From NCBI RefSeq assembly GCF_000335475.2, contig NZ_ANAH02000014.1:124001-188000 (forward strand): 64,000 nucleotides of DNA, read 5' to 3'. This stretch comes from Cystobacter fuscus DSM 2262 (GTDB lineage Bacteria > Myxococcota > Myxococcia > Myxococcales > Myxococcaceae). A model generated the notes under the pieces. The model searched no databases. It had not been told where the DNA came from and worked only from the letters and a program-made list of their open reading frames with translations. Below, in pieces: positions 55,386 to 64,000 of the stretch (the stretch's first letter is position 1; the number at the start of each line of letters is the position of its first letter). The position numbers were made by a program, and so were the translations under genes.

Positions 55386-56285
55386 CTGCTTCGCTATACC
55401 GCCGATCGCCGTACCGTGGCCTACCTCGCGCTCGCCGTGGGCCTTTCCATCCTGCAGTGGAACCTGGATCGAGTGTACCCGGTGCTCTACGCCCTGGGCC
55501 TCTTCATGGGGGTCACGGTGGCGGTCATCAGCCACAATCACAACCACCTGGGTATCTGGAAGTGGCGGCCGGCCAACACGTTCACCAACTACGTGCTCGC
55601 GCTCTACTACGGCACGCCGACGGTGGCCTGGGTGCCCACCCACAACCAGACGCACCACAAGCTGAACTTCGCCGAGGGTGACACCTCGCGCGGCCCCAAG
55701 TTCTTCAAGAAGAACCACCTGCTGTCGCTGCTCGTCTACCCCACGCTCACGGGCCTGGAGCAGGCGCCGGAGATCTCCGCCTACATGAAGAACCTGTACC
55801 AGCGCGACAAGAAGGCCTTCGCCTGGGCGTTCTCCGAGTTCGTCGTGTACTTCGGCACCATGGCGGTGTTGCTGGTGCTCGACTGGCGCAAGGCGCTGCT
55901 CTTCTTCGTCATCCCCCAGCAGTTCTCGCTGTTCATGATCCAGGTGTTCAACTACGTGCAGCACATCGAGGTGGACACGGGCAGCGCCTGGAACCACTCG
56001 CGCAACTTCGTCTCCCCGGTGCTCAACGCGCTGCTCTTCAACAACGGCTACCACACGGTGCACCACCAGAAGCCGGGCGTGCACTGGTCGCAGACGCCCG
56101 CGCTGCACGCCGAGCACGCCCACAACATCCACCCCGAGCTGCTGGTGAAGAGCTGGTGGGGCTTCATGTTCAGCACCTTCATCCTGCGGCCCTTCCTGCC
56201 CGCGCGCCCGCCCACCTTCAACCCGTCGTCGTCCTCGGCCGCGTCGGCCGCGTCGGCGTCCATGGCCGGGGCGGAGACGACCTAG
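55386..56285 (+). CDS. Membrane fatty-acid desaturase
   Basis: 299 residues. A perfect AGGAGG (55374-55379) sits 6 nt before an in-frame CTG at 55386, giving 'LLRYTADRRTVAYLALAVGL'. The next start, a GTG ~30 bp on, lacks spacing support, so I use CTG. Three His boxes are intact: 'HNHNHLGIW', 'HNQTHHKLN', 'NGYHTVHHQKPGVHW', with hydrophobic segments between. It is a di-iron membrane enzyme that desaturates acyl chains. The C-terminus ends in a low-complexity Ser/Ala tail. Confidence 0.85.
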   Translation: MLRYTADRRTVAYLALAVGLSILQWNLDRVYPVLYALGLFMGVTVAVISHNHNHLGIWKWRPANTFTNYVLALYYGTPTVAWVPTHNQTHHKLNFAEGDTSRGPKFFKKNHLLSLLVYPTLTGLEQAPEISAYMKNLYQRDKKAFAWAFSEFVVYFGTMAVLLVLDWRKALLFFVIPQQFSLFMIQVFNYVQHIEVDTGSAWNHSRNFVSPVLNALLFNNGYHTVHHQKPGVHWSQTPALHAEHAHNIHPELLVKSWWGFMFSTFILRPFLPARPPTFNPSSSSAASAASASMAGAETT

Positions 56286-56355
56286 TCTCCCGAGGGGGGC
56301 CCGGTCCCCGAGGCCAGGCCCCGTGCCTGGCTTCTTCCCTGGAAGGTCCTGGCGC

Positions 56356-56676
56356 ATGACCCGAGAGTTCGTTCCGCCCCCCCGGGGCGTCACCGTCCGC
56401 GGAGCCCTGGAGGCGGAGCTGGCCTCGGCGCCCGAGACGGGCCTCACCGCGAAGGAGCTGTCCGGCCTCGTGGGCATCTCCGAGAAGGACGTGGCCGGCC
56501 ACCTGGAGCACCTGGAGAAGTCCCTCAAGGCCGGAGGGGCCGCGCTCACGGTGCTCCCCGCCGAGTGCGTCGCGTGTGGTTATGTCTTCCGCGACCGCAA
56601 GCGCCTGTCCCGGCCCGGTTCCTGCCCGGAGTGCCGCTCCACCCGCATCGATCCGCCCGCCTTCCTCATCCGCTGA
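56356..56676 (+). CDS. HTH/zinc-ribbon transcriptional regulator-like protein
   Basis: 106 residues. The N-terminal winged-helix-like part ('GLTAKELSGLVGISEKDVAG', ~28-50) is followed by a C-terminal zinc ribbon with two CxxC pairs ('ECVACGYVF' and 'SCPECRSTRI'). The layout matches small regulators of COG3357 type. It follows the desaturase by 70 bp and may be co-transcribed, so a link to lipid control is possible but unproven. Confidence 0.75.
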   Translation: MTREFVPPPRGVTVRGALEAELASAPETGLTAKELSGLVGISEKDVAGHLEHLEKSLKAGGAALTVLPAECVACGYVFRDRKRLSRPGSCPECRSTRIDPPAFLIR

Positions 56677-56690
56677 GCCCCAAAAGCGAA

Positions 56691-56722
56691 GCGGCGGGAA
56701 GCCCCTGGGGGCCTCCCGCCGC
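56691..56722. terminator. Bidirectional hairpin terminator
   Basis: GCGGCGGGAAGCCCC pairs with GGGGCCTCCCGCCGC around a minimal loop, between convergent genes ending at 56676 and 56766. There is no long U tract. Confidence 0.7.
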
Positions 56723-56765
56723 TCGTGTCACCCAGGCGGGGCCGCTCAGGCCCCGGGGCCGGTGA

Positions 56766-59255
56766 CTAGGCCGTCTTCACGTCCGTCTTGGGCGTCTCGC
56801 CGACGAGGGCGGACATCGGGGTCTCGATGCGCATGCCGTAGAACGAGCGGTACACGAACACGAAGGACACCAGGAAGAGGACGGCGGCGATCACCTGGGT
56901 GAGGGTGCCCTGGCCGGCCTGCTTGAGCTCCACCGCCAGCTCCACGGCGAGCAGGCCGAAGAGGGTGGTGAACTTGATGACCGGGTTGAGCGCGACGGAG
57001 GAGGTGTCCTTGAAGGGGTCACCCACCGTGTCACCGACCACCGTGGCCGCGTGCAGCTCCGAGCCCTTGGCCTTGAGCTCCACTTCCACCAGCTTCTTCG
57101 CGTTGTCCCACGCGCCACCGGCGTTGGCCATGAAGAGCGCCTGGTACAGACCGAAGATGGCGATGGAGATGAGGTAGCCCACGAAGAAGAAGGACTCGAA
57201 GCAGGCGAACGCCAGCGTGCTGCAGAACACGCCGAGGAAGATGTTGATCATCCCCTTCTGCGCGTACTGGGTGCAGATGGCCACCACGCGCTTGGAGTCC
57301 TCCACGCTCGCCTTCTCCACGCCCTCGAGCTTGATGTTGGCCTTGATGAACTCCACCGCGCGGTAGGCGCCCGTGGACACCGCCTGCATGGAGGCGCCGG
57401 AGAACCAGTACACCACGGCGCCGCCGGCGATGAGGCCGAGCAGGAAGGGCGCGTGCAGCAGCGACAGCTTGTCCGTGTTGGCCGGGTCGAGCGCGCGCAG
57501 GCCGTCGGTGCCCGTGGTGATGCCCACCAGCAGCACGATGATGGAGAAGATCATCGTCGTGGCGCCCACCACCGCGGTGCCGATGAGCACCGGCTTGGAC
57601 GTGGCCTTGAACGTGTTGCCCGCGCCGTCGTTCTGCTCGAGGAAGTCCTTGCCCTTGTCGAAGTCCGGCGTGAAGCCGAAGTCCTTCTGGATCTCCTGCT
57701 TCACGTTGGGGACGTTCTCGATGAGCGACAGCTCGTACACGCTCTGCGCGTTGTCCGTCACCGGGCCGTACGAGTCCACCGCGATGGTGACCGGCGCCAT
57801 GCTCAGGAAGCCGAAGGCCACCAGACCGAAGGCGAACACCGCCGGGGCGATCATCAGCGTGCTCGGGATGCCGAGGCTGAAGTAGTACGCGCCGGCCATG
57901 AGCAGCATGATGATGATGCCCATCCAGTAGGCCGAGAAGTTACCGGCCACCAGACCCGAGATGACGTTCAGGGACGCGCCACCCTCGCGCGACGCCGTCA
58001 CCACCTCGCGCACGTGGCGGCTGTTGGTGGAGGTGAAGACCTTGATGGCCTCGGGGATGATGGCGCCCGCGAGCGTGCCGCACGTCACGATGGCGCTCAG
58101 GCGCAGCCACAGCGTGTTGTCTCCCGCCAGATCCGGGATGAGCAGCCAGGACACGAGGAACGTCACCACCACGGACACGCCCGAGGTGAGCCACACGAGC
58201 ACCGTGAGGGGCTTCTCGAAGTCCATCTGGTCGGCGTTCTTGTACAGGCCGCCCTGGATGATGCCGTTGATGAAGTACGAGGCGAGGCTCGCGAGCACCA
58301 TGGCGCTGCTCATCATGAAGATCCACACGAGCAGCTGCGCCTGGTACTGCACGGGCACCGCCAGCAGGATGAAGGTGATGAGCGCCACGCTCGTCACGCC
58401 GTAGGTCTCGAAGCCGTCCGCGGACGGACCCACCGAGTCACCCGCGTTGTCACCCGCGCAGTCGGCGATGACGCCCGGGTTGCGCGCGTCGTCTTCCTTG
58501 ATCTTGAAGACGATCTTCATCAGGTCCGAGCCGATGTCGGCGATCTTCGTGAAGATACCGCCCGCGATGCGCAGCACGCTCGCGCCCAGCGACTCGCCGA
58601 TGGCGAAGCCGATGAACACCGAGCCCGCGTAGTCCGCCGGAATCACCAGGAGGATGAGCAGCATCAGCAACAGCTCGACGGACACGAGCACCATGCCGAT
58701 GGAGATGCCCGCCTGCAGGGGGATGGCGTAGGTGGGGTAGGGCTTGCCGCGCAGCGACGCGAAGGTGGTGCGGCTGTTGGCGAACGTGTTCACCCGGATG
58801 CCGAACCAGGCCACGCCATAGCTGCCGGCGATGCCCATCAGGCTCGCCACCAGGATGGCGATGACCTTGAGCGGCTCCAGGTGGCGCAGGAAGCCGAAGT
58901 ACACCACCATCACCGCGCCGATGAGCACCTCGAGGATGAGGATGAGCTTGCCCTGGGTGACGAGGTACGTCTGGCACGTGGCGTAGATGAGCTCGGAGAT
59001 CTCCAGCATCGCCTTGTGCACCGGCAGGCGGCGCAGCGCGGAGAACTGGAGCACGCCGAACACCAGGCCCACGATGCAGATGGCGATACCCACCATGAGC
59101 AGGGTGGCCCCGTTCACCGAGCCACCCAGGAAGGTGACGGAGCGGAAGTCCGGGAGGATGAGATCCGCCTCGCTCGCGCGGGCGGTGCTGCTGGCCAGTA
59201 CCGCCAGGAACCCGAGGATCCTGGCTGCCTTGGCGGAGAGGGATGTGGGAATCAT
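56766..59255 (-). CDS. hppA: Membrane-bound proton-translocating pyrophosphatase
   Basis: 829 residues. ATG 59255 is chosen because GAGGAG precedes it; ATG 59279 overlaps that site. About 16 TM segments. The substrate loop 'DDARNPGVIADCAGDNAGDS' and the matching C-terminal 'GDTVGDPFKDTSSVALNP' supply the Asp ligands for Mg-PPi. 'GNTFKATSK' has Lys in the position that makes these pumps K+-independent, so an H+-pumping, K+-independent type is inferred. It couples PPi hydrolysis to ion transport across the inner membrane. Confidence 0.93.
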   Translation of the reverse strand: MIPTSLSAKAARILGFLAVLASSTARASEADLILPDFRSVTFLGGSVNGATLLMVGIAICIVGLVFGVLQFSALRRLPVHKAMLEISELIYATCQTYLVTQGKLILILEVLIGAVMVVYFGFLRHLEPLKVIAILVASLMGIAGSYGVAWFGIRVNTFANSRTTFASLRGKPYPTYAIPLQAGISIGMVLVSVELLLMLLILLVIPADYAGSVFIGFAIGESLGASVLRIAGGIFTKIADIGSDLMKIVFKIKEDDARNPGVIADCAGDNAGDSVGPSADGFETYGVTSVALITFILLAVPVQYQAQLLVWIFMMSSAMVLASLASYFINGIIQGGLYKNADQMDFEKPLTVLVWLTSGVSVVVTFLVSWLLIPDLAGDNTLWLRLSAIVTCGTLAGAIIPEAIKVFTSTNSRHVREVVTASREGGASLNVISGLVAGNFSAYWMGIIIMLLMAGAYYFSLGIPSTLMIAPAVFAFGLVAFGFLSMAPVTIAVDSYGPVTDNAQSVYELSLIENVPNVKQEIQKDFGFTPDFDKGKDFLEQNDGAGNTFKATSKPVLIGTAVVGATTMIFSIIVLLVGITTGTDGLRALDPANTDKLSLLHAPFLLGLIAGGAVVYWFSGASMQAVSTGAYRAVEFIKANIKLEGVEKASVEDSKRVVAICTQYAQKGMINIFLGVFCSTLAFACFESFFFVGYLISIAIFGLYQALFMANAGGAWDNAKKLVEVELKAKGSELHAATVVGDTVGDPFKDTSSVALNPVIKFTTLFGLLAVELAVELKQAGQGTLTQVIAAVLFLVSFVFVYRSFYGMRIETPMSALVGETPKTDVKTA

Positions 59256-59490
59256 TCGATGCAACTCCTCAAAGCTCATCTCGTGGCGCGTGGCGCTCCC
59301 CGCCAGCGCGCGCTGATGAAGAAAACGTGAGAATCGAGGGGTTGGCCGCCCGCGGTGGGTCATCTGAAGTCCCCCCCCGCGAACGCTTCAGCTCAGCCTC
59401 GCCCTTCAAGGACGGAGAGCACGCCTTGAAGGCGGCCCGCGTGTACCACGTCCCCGGGAGGAAAGTCGAATTCCAGGAGAGGAGTGATGA

Positions 59491-59997
59491 TTACAGTACC
59501 TTCACATTGAAGGTCTTGAGCACCTGCTCGCCACGCAGGATGGAGACGGTCCAGTCTCCCGCCTTGCTCAGGCGCACGCCCGTCCACTGCCGGGCCCGCC
59601 AGCCCTCGCCCTTGACCTTCACGTCCTTGGTCTCGCGCACCACGTTGCCCTGCTTGGTCTGCACCATCAGGTCCTCGACGGAGTCGCCCTGGGGCACCAG
59701 ATAGGACTGCCACACCATCACCGAGGTGTTGGCCTTGACGCCCTCGGCGGGCACCTCCACGGTGCACTCGAACTTGCTGGGCCCCTCCTTGCCCACCTCG
59801 GTGCACAGCTTGGCCTCCACCAGCACCGGGCCCTGGCCCTGCGCCTTGTAGAAGTAGTTCCAGGTGTCACGCACCGCGTCGGCCGACGGCGCCTTCACCG
59901 GCTCGGCGGCGGGAGCCGGAGCCGCGTCCTGCGCCATCGCCCCACCGCCCCACGCCATCAGCGCGCACATCGCCAGCTTCTTCAGGGTGCCTGCCAT
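59491..59997 (-). CDS. Secreted hypothetical protein
   Basis: 168 residues from ATG 59997, which follows GGGGGAGGACAAC. Signal peptide ends at GGAMAQDA. A short Ala/Pro linker leads to a beta-rich domain ('VLVEAKLCTEVGKEGPSKFE', 'TSVMVWQSYLVPQGDSVEDL', 'DWTVSILRGEQVLKTFNVKV'), like an Ig-type or C2-like fold with one Cys pair. It is probably periplasmic. No function can be assigned. Confidence 0.75.
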   Translation of the reverse strand: MAGTLKKLAMCALMAWGGGAMAQDAAPAPAAEPVKAPSADAVRDTWNYFYKAQGQGPVLVEAKLCTEVGKEGPSKFECTVEVPAEGVKANTSVMVWQSYLVPQGDSVEDLMVQTKQGNVVRETKDVKVKGEGWRARQWTGVRLSKAGDWTVSILRGEQVLKTFNVKVL

Positions 59998-60072
59998 GTT
60001 GTCCTCCCCCATGTTCGGGTGTCCCGGCGGTGTCTAGCACAAGGCAGACCCGCGCTGGACAACCCCGCTTGC

Positions 60073-61416
60073 TCAACCCCAGACGAAAAAGGCGAGGGTG
60101 ACGAGTGGCAGGTAGAAGACAAAAGCCACCAGCAGAAAGCCGAGGATGTCCTTGAAGTCGAGCCGGGCCACCGCGAGCAGCGGCAGGGCCCAGAAGGGCT
60201 GGATGAGGTCGGTGGCCATGTCCCCCCAGGCATACGCGAGCACCACCTTCTCCGGCGCCACGCCGAGCGTGCGCGCGGCCTCCAGGAGGTAGGGCGCCTC
60301 GATGGCCCACTTGGAGCCGCCCGAGGGCACGAAGTAGTTCACCACGCCGCTGTAGAGATACACGATGGCGGGGAAGGTGGCCGTGGTGGACAGCGACACG
60401 AAGAGCTGGCCGATGCGCTCGGTGAGGCCGGTGGCCTTGAAGATGCCGTAGATGCCCGCGTAGAGCGGGAACTGCAACACGATGCCGTGCAGCACGCTCG
60501 CGGCCTCCTCGCTCGCCTTGAGCAGCCGCGCGGGCGTGCCATGCAGCAGCACCGCCAGGGTGAGGAAGAGGAAGTTCACCGCGTTGAGGTTGATGGCCTT
60601 CCAGCCCCCGCCAAGCCACAGCGCGCGCGCGAACCACACCACCCCCAGCACGCCGAACACCGTGGAGAGCACGGGCGCGTAGTCCAGCCAGAGCGCGGGG
60701 CTGTTGCCCACGGGCCGCTCGGGCGGCTCGAAGTCCTGGAAGCGCTCGAGCACCTTGGGGTCCACCCGCACCGCGCGCTCGGGGCTGGGGTGCAGCGCCC
60801 AGGCCAGCAGCGTGAGCCCCGTCACCACCGCCGCGGTGAGCCCGAGGTTGAAGGGCGACAGCAGCGTGCGCTCGATGGGGATGAGGCCCAGCTGCTTCTC
60901 CAGGAAGTGCCCCGGCGTGGCCACCAGCAGCGGGGCCGAGGCGGACAGGCCCGCGTGCCACGTGGCCCCCAGGCCGAAGTACGCGCACGCCACGAGCAGC
61001 CGGTAGTCCACCTCGGGCCGGCGCCGCGCCACGAAGCGCACCAGCATGGCGCTCGCCACCAGCGACAGGCCCCAGTTGAGGTAGGCCAGCCCCATGGACA
61101 CCATGGCCATGAGCACCACCGCGCTCCTCGGTCCCCGCGCCAGCCCCGCGAGCCACTCGAGCAGCGCGCGCACCGGACGGGTGAGCGCCAGCAGGTAGCC
61201 GGTGAACATCACCAGCGCCATCTGCATGGAGAAGCTCAAGAGCTCCCAGAAGCCCGCCCCCCACGCGTCCAGCACGCGCGGCGCGGGCGTGTCCGTCCAC
61301 CCCACCGCCAGCCCCATCGTGAAGAGCGACAGCAGCACCGCGATGGCGAACGAGCCGGGCACGTAGCGCGCGGAGAAACGGCCGAGCGCCTCGGCGATGC
61401 GAACGAGGGTTTCCAC
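60073..61416 (-). CDS. atoE: Short-chain fatty acid transporter (AtoE family)
   Basis: 447 residues, GTG start. About 12 hydrophobic segments: 'SFAIAVLLSLFTMGLAVGW', 'MALVMFTGYLLALTRPVRAL', 'LGATWHAGLSASAPLLVATP', ending 'VFYLPLVTLAFFVWG'. 'SGGSKWAIEAPYLLEAARTL' and 'WGDMATDLIQPFWALPLLA' are family signatures of AtoE/TIGR00366. It imports short-chain acids such as butyrate or acetoacetate. No ato enzymes are adjacent. Confidence 0.9.
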   Translation of the reverse strand: METLVRIAEALGRFSARYVPGSFAIAVLLSLFTMGLAVGWTDTPAPRVLDAWGAGFWELLSFSMQMALVMFTGYLLALTRPVRALLEWLAGLARGPRSAVVLMAMVSMGLAYLNWGLSLVASAMLVRFVARRRPEVDYRLLVACAYFGLGATWHAGLSASAPLLVATPGHFLEKQLGLIPIERTLLSPFNLGLTAAVVTGLTLLAWALHPSPERAVRVDPKVLERFQDFEPPERPVGNSPALWLDYAPVLSTVFGVLGVVWFARALWLGGGWKAINLNAVNFLFLTLAVLLHGTPARLLKASEEAASVLHGIVLQFPLYAGIYGIFKATGLTERIGQLFVSLSTTATFPAIVYLYSGVVNYFVPSGGSKWAIEAPYLLEAARTLGVAPEKVVLAYAWGDMATDLIQPFWALPLLAVARLDFKDILGFLLVAFVFYLPLVTLAFFVWG

Positions 61417-61679
61417 GTGACGTCGAGCTCCCAGGGAAGGATTCGGAGGGTGTTCCCACCCCCCTCCTCGTCATCTGAGCACGGTTCAGCGGGCCTTCCG
61501 AGAAATCCCCTCCGCGGGGGGGCTCGCGCCGCCGCGCCGCGTCTGGCGTCCCGTGGACACTTCCGGGCGCGCGGATGTCCTCCGGTCATCCAAACAGGCC
61601 GTCCACAAAGTTGCAGGTGTCCGGCAATGCGCAACCCCCCCCTTGTCGCGCTTGGGGACAATGGCCACTTGGATTGGCA

Positions 61680-61994
61680 ATGGCCTACCGCGTCCATATC
61701 CCCGTGGAGTTGTGGAGCACCCTCAAGGCGCTCCCGCCCGCGCTCGTCGAGCAGGTTCATCGGCGCCTGGATGGCATCGCCCAGTTGGCCGAGGTGGCTC
61801 CTCCGCTCAACCCGCTCTGGTTGAAGCTCGGCGCCACCGATCGGCCCCTGTTGCGCTGCATCGTGGACGGCCACGCGCTCCTCTACGAGGTCGACGAGTC
61901 CTGCCGCACCGTCTCCGTGCTCGATGTGGAGCTGGAGGAGACCGAATCGCTCTTCCCGGGCGCGGACTCGTTCTCCGCGCGCGAACACCACTGA
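61680..61994 (+). CDS. RelE/ParE-like small protein
   Basis: 104 residues from ATG 61680. The order of strands and helices, 'YRVHIPVELWSTLKALPPAL', 'VEQVHRRLDGIAQLAE', 'RPLLRCIVDGHALLYEVDES' and 'TVSVLDVEL', follows the RelE/ParE toxin fold. No antitoxin gene is next to it, so it could be an orphan or a non-toxic relative. The family call is moderate. Confidence 0.5.
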   Translation: MAYRVHIPVELWSTLKALPPALVEQVHRRLDGIAQLAEVAPPLNPLWLKLGATDRPLLRCIVDGHALLYEVDESCRTVSVLDVELEETESLFPGADSFSAREHH

Positions 61995-62328
61995 CGCGCC
62001 CACGAGGCCCCGCCTCGACTCCGCGCGTGCGCTCCGCACCGCTCCTCGTGTGAGGGGTGGTGCGTTTCGCGTTCATCCCGTCCCAGGTTTCCTCCCGTGT
62101 GATCGTCCGGTACGAGGGGCTGACGGTTGAAACGTGTCATCCACCGGACGGGGGATCGGAAAGACAGCAGGAATTACCGGGCGACTTTGGCTTTATTTAC
62201 ATCCTCGTCCGCCTGCTGACGGAGCAGGGCTCCGTCAGGGGCGAGGAAGCCGCCGACGTCCTGTCGAGGGGAAGCACGCCTGAGCCCAGGTGGGAGCCTG
62301 GCCGCCGAGACTCCCTCCGTCCCTCGGC
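61995..62328. other. Intergenic region upstream of the kinase-PilZ gene
   Basis: 334 bp. One short plus-strand frame (62057-62332) lacks a ribosome site and recognisable content. The composition dips in the middle ('GGCTTTATTTACATCCTCG' around 62190), which might mark a promoter or decayed gene. Nothing else is supported. Confidence 0.4.
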
Positions 62329-64000
62329 ATGAACATCGCAAGGATGGGTGTTCGCGTGGAACTCAATTCCCAGTCACCGTGCTCCTGTCCGGCGCCTCAT
62401 GAGGGCGCGGAATGCCCCACGTTCGTCCCCGCGTCCATGCCCACGCTGCCGCCCAAGGCCGAGCGCGGCGGGGAGCTGGTGGGTCAGCGCTTCGGCAGCT
62501 TCCGGGCGATCCGCGAGCTGGGCCGCGGCGGCATGGGCACGGTGCTGCTCGCCGAGCACGTCCTCATGCCCAAGCGCGTGGCGGTGAAGGTGCTCCACAG
62601 CCACCTCGCCGAGGAGCCGGAGCTCGTCGCGCGCCTGCTGGCCGAGGCGCGGGCGATGAGCCTCGTGCAGCACGAGAACGTCGTCACCATCTACGACCTG
62701 GACACGCGCGACGGCCGCCCGTACGTCGTCATGGAGTACCTCGAGGGGCAGAGCCTCGCCGCCTTCGCGCGCGGCCCCATCGAGCCGGCGCTCGCCGTGG
62801 AGCTGCTCACCCAGGTGTGTGACGCGCTCGGGGCGGCGCACGCGCGCGGCATCGTCCACCGCGATCTCAAGCCGGCCAACATCTTCCTCGTGCCGGGCGC
62901 CCAGGGCCGCCAGCGGGTGAAGCTGCTCGACTTCGGCATCGCCAAGCGGCTGGCGCGCATGGAGGGCGAGACGCCCACGCGCACGGGGGTGCTGCTGGGC
63001 ACGCCCGAGTTCATGGCGCCCGAGCAGTGCAGCGGAGAGGCCGTGGACGCGCGCACGGACCTCTACGCCGTGGGCGTCCTCGGCTACCTGCTGCTCACCG
63101 GCCGCGTTCCCTTCTCCAACGAGAGCACCGCGGCGGTGCTCGTGGCGCACCTGACGCAGAAGCCGGTGCCTCCGCACGAGGTGCGCCCGGGCGTGTCTCC
63201 GGCGCTCTCCGCCGTGCTGATGCGCGCGCTGGCCAAGCGCCCCGAGGAGCGCTTCACCACCGCCGCCGAGCTGCGCGCCGCCCTGGAGTCCGCCCTCAAG
63301 GCGGCTCCGGCGCCCGTGGCGCCCGCCCCCGCCGCCTTCACCGCGCGGGTGCCGGGACCGAGCGCGCGGGACTACCCGGCGGAGCGGGTGGGCCGCGCCG
63401 GCCTCTTCCTTCGCTGCGCCGGGACGCCGCCCCCGCTGCGCTCCGACGTGTCGCTCGTGCTCCAGTTGCCGGGCGGGGAGTTGCCCTGTGTCGGCCAGGT
63501 GGTGCGCCACGTGTCGGCCGAGCAGGCCCGGGCGTGGAACATGGCGCCGGGCTTCGGCGTGGAGCTGCGCGACGCCACCCCCGCCTTCCAGCAGCGCTTC
63601 TCGCGCCTGCTCACGGGGACGCCTCCCGCGCCCCCGGCGCCCACGCCGGATGATCCGCGCGCCGAGGTCGTGCTGCGCGACTTCCGCCAGCGGCTCCAGG
63701 GGGACCGGTACGCGGTGCTGGGCGTGCCGCGCGACGCGGACGCCGACAGCGTGCGGGCCCACGCCCGCGAGGCGCGCGCCCGGCTCGAGTCCCTGCTCTC
63801 CCTGCCGTTGTCCGACGCCCAGCGCACCTTCGCTCAGCGCGCGCTCGCCCGGGTGGCCGAGTGCCTCCAGGTGCTGGGTCAGCCCGAGCGGCGCGTGGAG
63901 TACGACGCGGAGCTGCGCAACGTGAAGGGCGTGATGCGCTGCCTGTCCGCGGGGCTCACCGTCACCGCCCTGGAGGCGTGCCGCCGCCGCTACTTCGAAC
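62329..64000 (+). CDS. Ser/Thr protein kinase with PilZ and degenerate J-like domains, partial
   Basis: The frame opens after a TGA at 62281 and runs past the window end, giving 557 residues. Starts at 62329, 62344 and 62437 are all possible. The kinase domain (~53-320) is complete: 'ELGRGGMGTVLLAEH', 'VAVKVLH', 'HRDLKPANIF', 'DFGIAKRL', 'GTPEFMAPEQ'. Residues ~345-430 ('GRAGLFLRCAG', 'FGVELRDAT') look like PilZ, a c-di-GMP-binding domain. Residues ~455-530 ('YAVLGVPRDADADSVRAHAR', 'QPERRVEYDAEL') resemble a DnaJ J-domain without the HPD tripeptide. No TM is seen so far. The kinase may integrate second-messenger and chaperone inputs. Confidence 0.85.
   Translation, partial: MNIARMGVRVELNSQSPCSCPAPHEGAECPTFVPASMPTLPPKAERGGELVGQRFGSFRAIRELGRGGMGTVLLAEHVLMPKRVAVKVLHSHLAEEPELVARLLAEARAMSLVQHENVVTIYDLDTRDGRPYVVMEYLEGQSLAAFARGPIEPALAVELLTQVCDALGAAHARGIVHRDLKPANIFLVPGAQGRQRVKLLDFGIAKRLARMEGETPTRTGVLLGTPEFMAPEQCSGEAVDARTDLYAVGVLGYLLLTGRVPFSNESTAAVLVAHLTQKPVPPHEVRPGVSPALSAVLMRALAKRPEERFTTAAELRAALESALKAAPAPVAPAPAAFTARVPGPSARDYPAERVGRAGLFLRCAGTPPPLRSDVSLVLQLPGGELPCVGQVVRHVSAEQARAWNMAPGFGVELRDATPAFQQRFSRLLTGTPPAPPAPTPDDPRAEVVLRDFRQRLQGDRYAVLGVPRDADADSVRAHAREARARLESLLSLPLSDAQRTFAQRALARVAECLQVLGQPERRVEYDAELRNVKGVMRCLSAGLTVTALEACRRRYFE

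Noticed and set aside
57051..59330. 759-codon plus-strand frame over the pyrophosphatase gene
   Set aside because: The minus strand encodes a complete H+-PPase; the plus frame is a shadow.
62057..62332. 91-codon frame upstream of the kinase
   Set aside because: No ribosome site, no homology recognised, and it overlaps the likely kinase start.

Overview
High GC, strong G/C third-position bias and the family content point to a myxobacterium of the Cystobacterineae (Archangium, Cystobacter or Melittangium type). Evidence includes an AgmC-like motility protein with a MYXO-CTERM-like tail, a DUF2381 protein beside a Ser/Thr kinase, DUF3396 and SUKH immunity proteins, a SitA-type polymorphic toxin, many lipoproteins and hybrid kinases. 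The genus assignment is inference. I saw no rRNA, tRNA, CRISPR array or insertion sequence.

Layout. 1-5.05 kb: end of a Kelch-repeat protein, a lipoprotein with five Asp-rich repeats, and a methyltransferase fused to two degenerate Nudix-like domains. 5.05-15.6 kb: two sensor histidine kinases flank an OmpA-like protein and a 1495-residue AgmC-like Ig-repeat protein, which form one transcription unit. 15.7-21.2 kb: an EEP-family phosphohydrolase, a MoxR ATPase plus VWA protein pair, and a scrambled stretch where copies of the VWA gene 3' end are scattered among small genes. 21.25-22.95 kb: a clearly AT-richer island with one gene ending in a DUF559/Vsr-like nuclease domain. 23.05-24.83 kb: a lipoprotein toxin candidate and its DUF3396 immunity partner. 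25.6-28.05 kb: a P450 and class I terpene synthase operon, followed by a possible beta-pore-forming toxin. 29.2-41.3 kb: housekeeping and envelope genes (RuvC-like, YdeI-like, DUF4139, hydrolases, rhomboid, kinase plus DUF2381). 41.36-44.54 kb: a second competition locus with an HNH lipoprotein toxin and SUKH immunity gene, a SitA-like toxin that lacks a signal peptide, and two tandem copies of its likely immunity gene. 44.7-54.3 kb: YkgJ, lipoprotein, RNase Z, DUF2293 and a complete TetR-MFP-RND-TolC efflux operon. 54.3-64 kb: DUF99, a cold-shock protein divergent from a fatty-acid desaturase, an HTH/zinc-ribbon regulator, an H+-pyrophosphatase, an AtoE transporter, a RelE-like protein and the start of a kinase-PilZ-J-like protein that runs off the window.

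The strongest themes are kin competition and defence (toxin/immunity cassettes plus the low-GC nuclease), specialised metabolism (terpene plus P450), and envelope sensing, motility and efflux. The most unusual items are the low-GC nuclease island, the signal-less SitA-like toxin with duplicated immunity genes, the Nudix-like methyltransferase fusion and the kinase-PilZ-J fusion.
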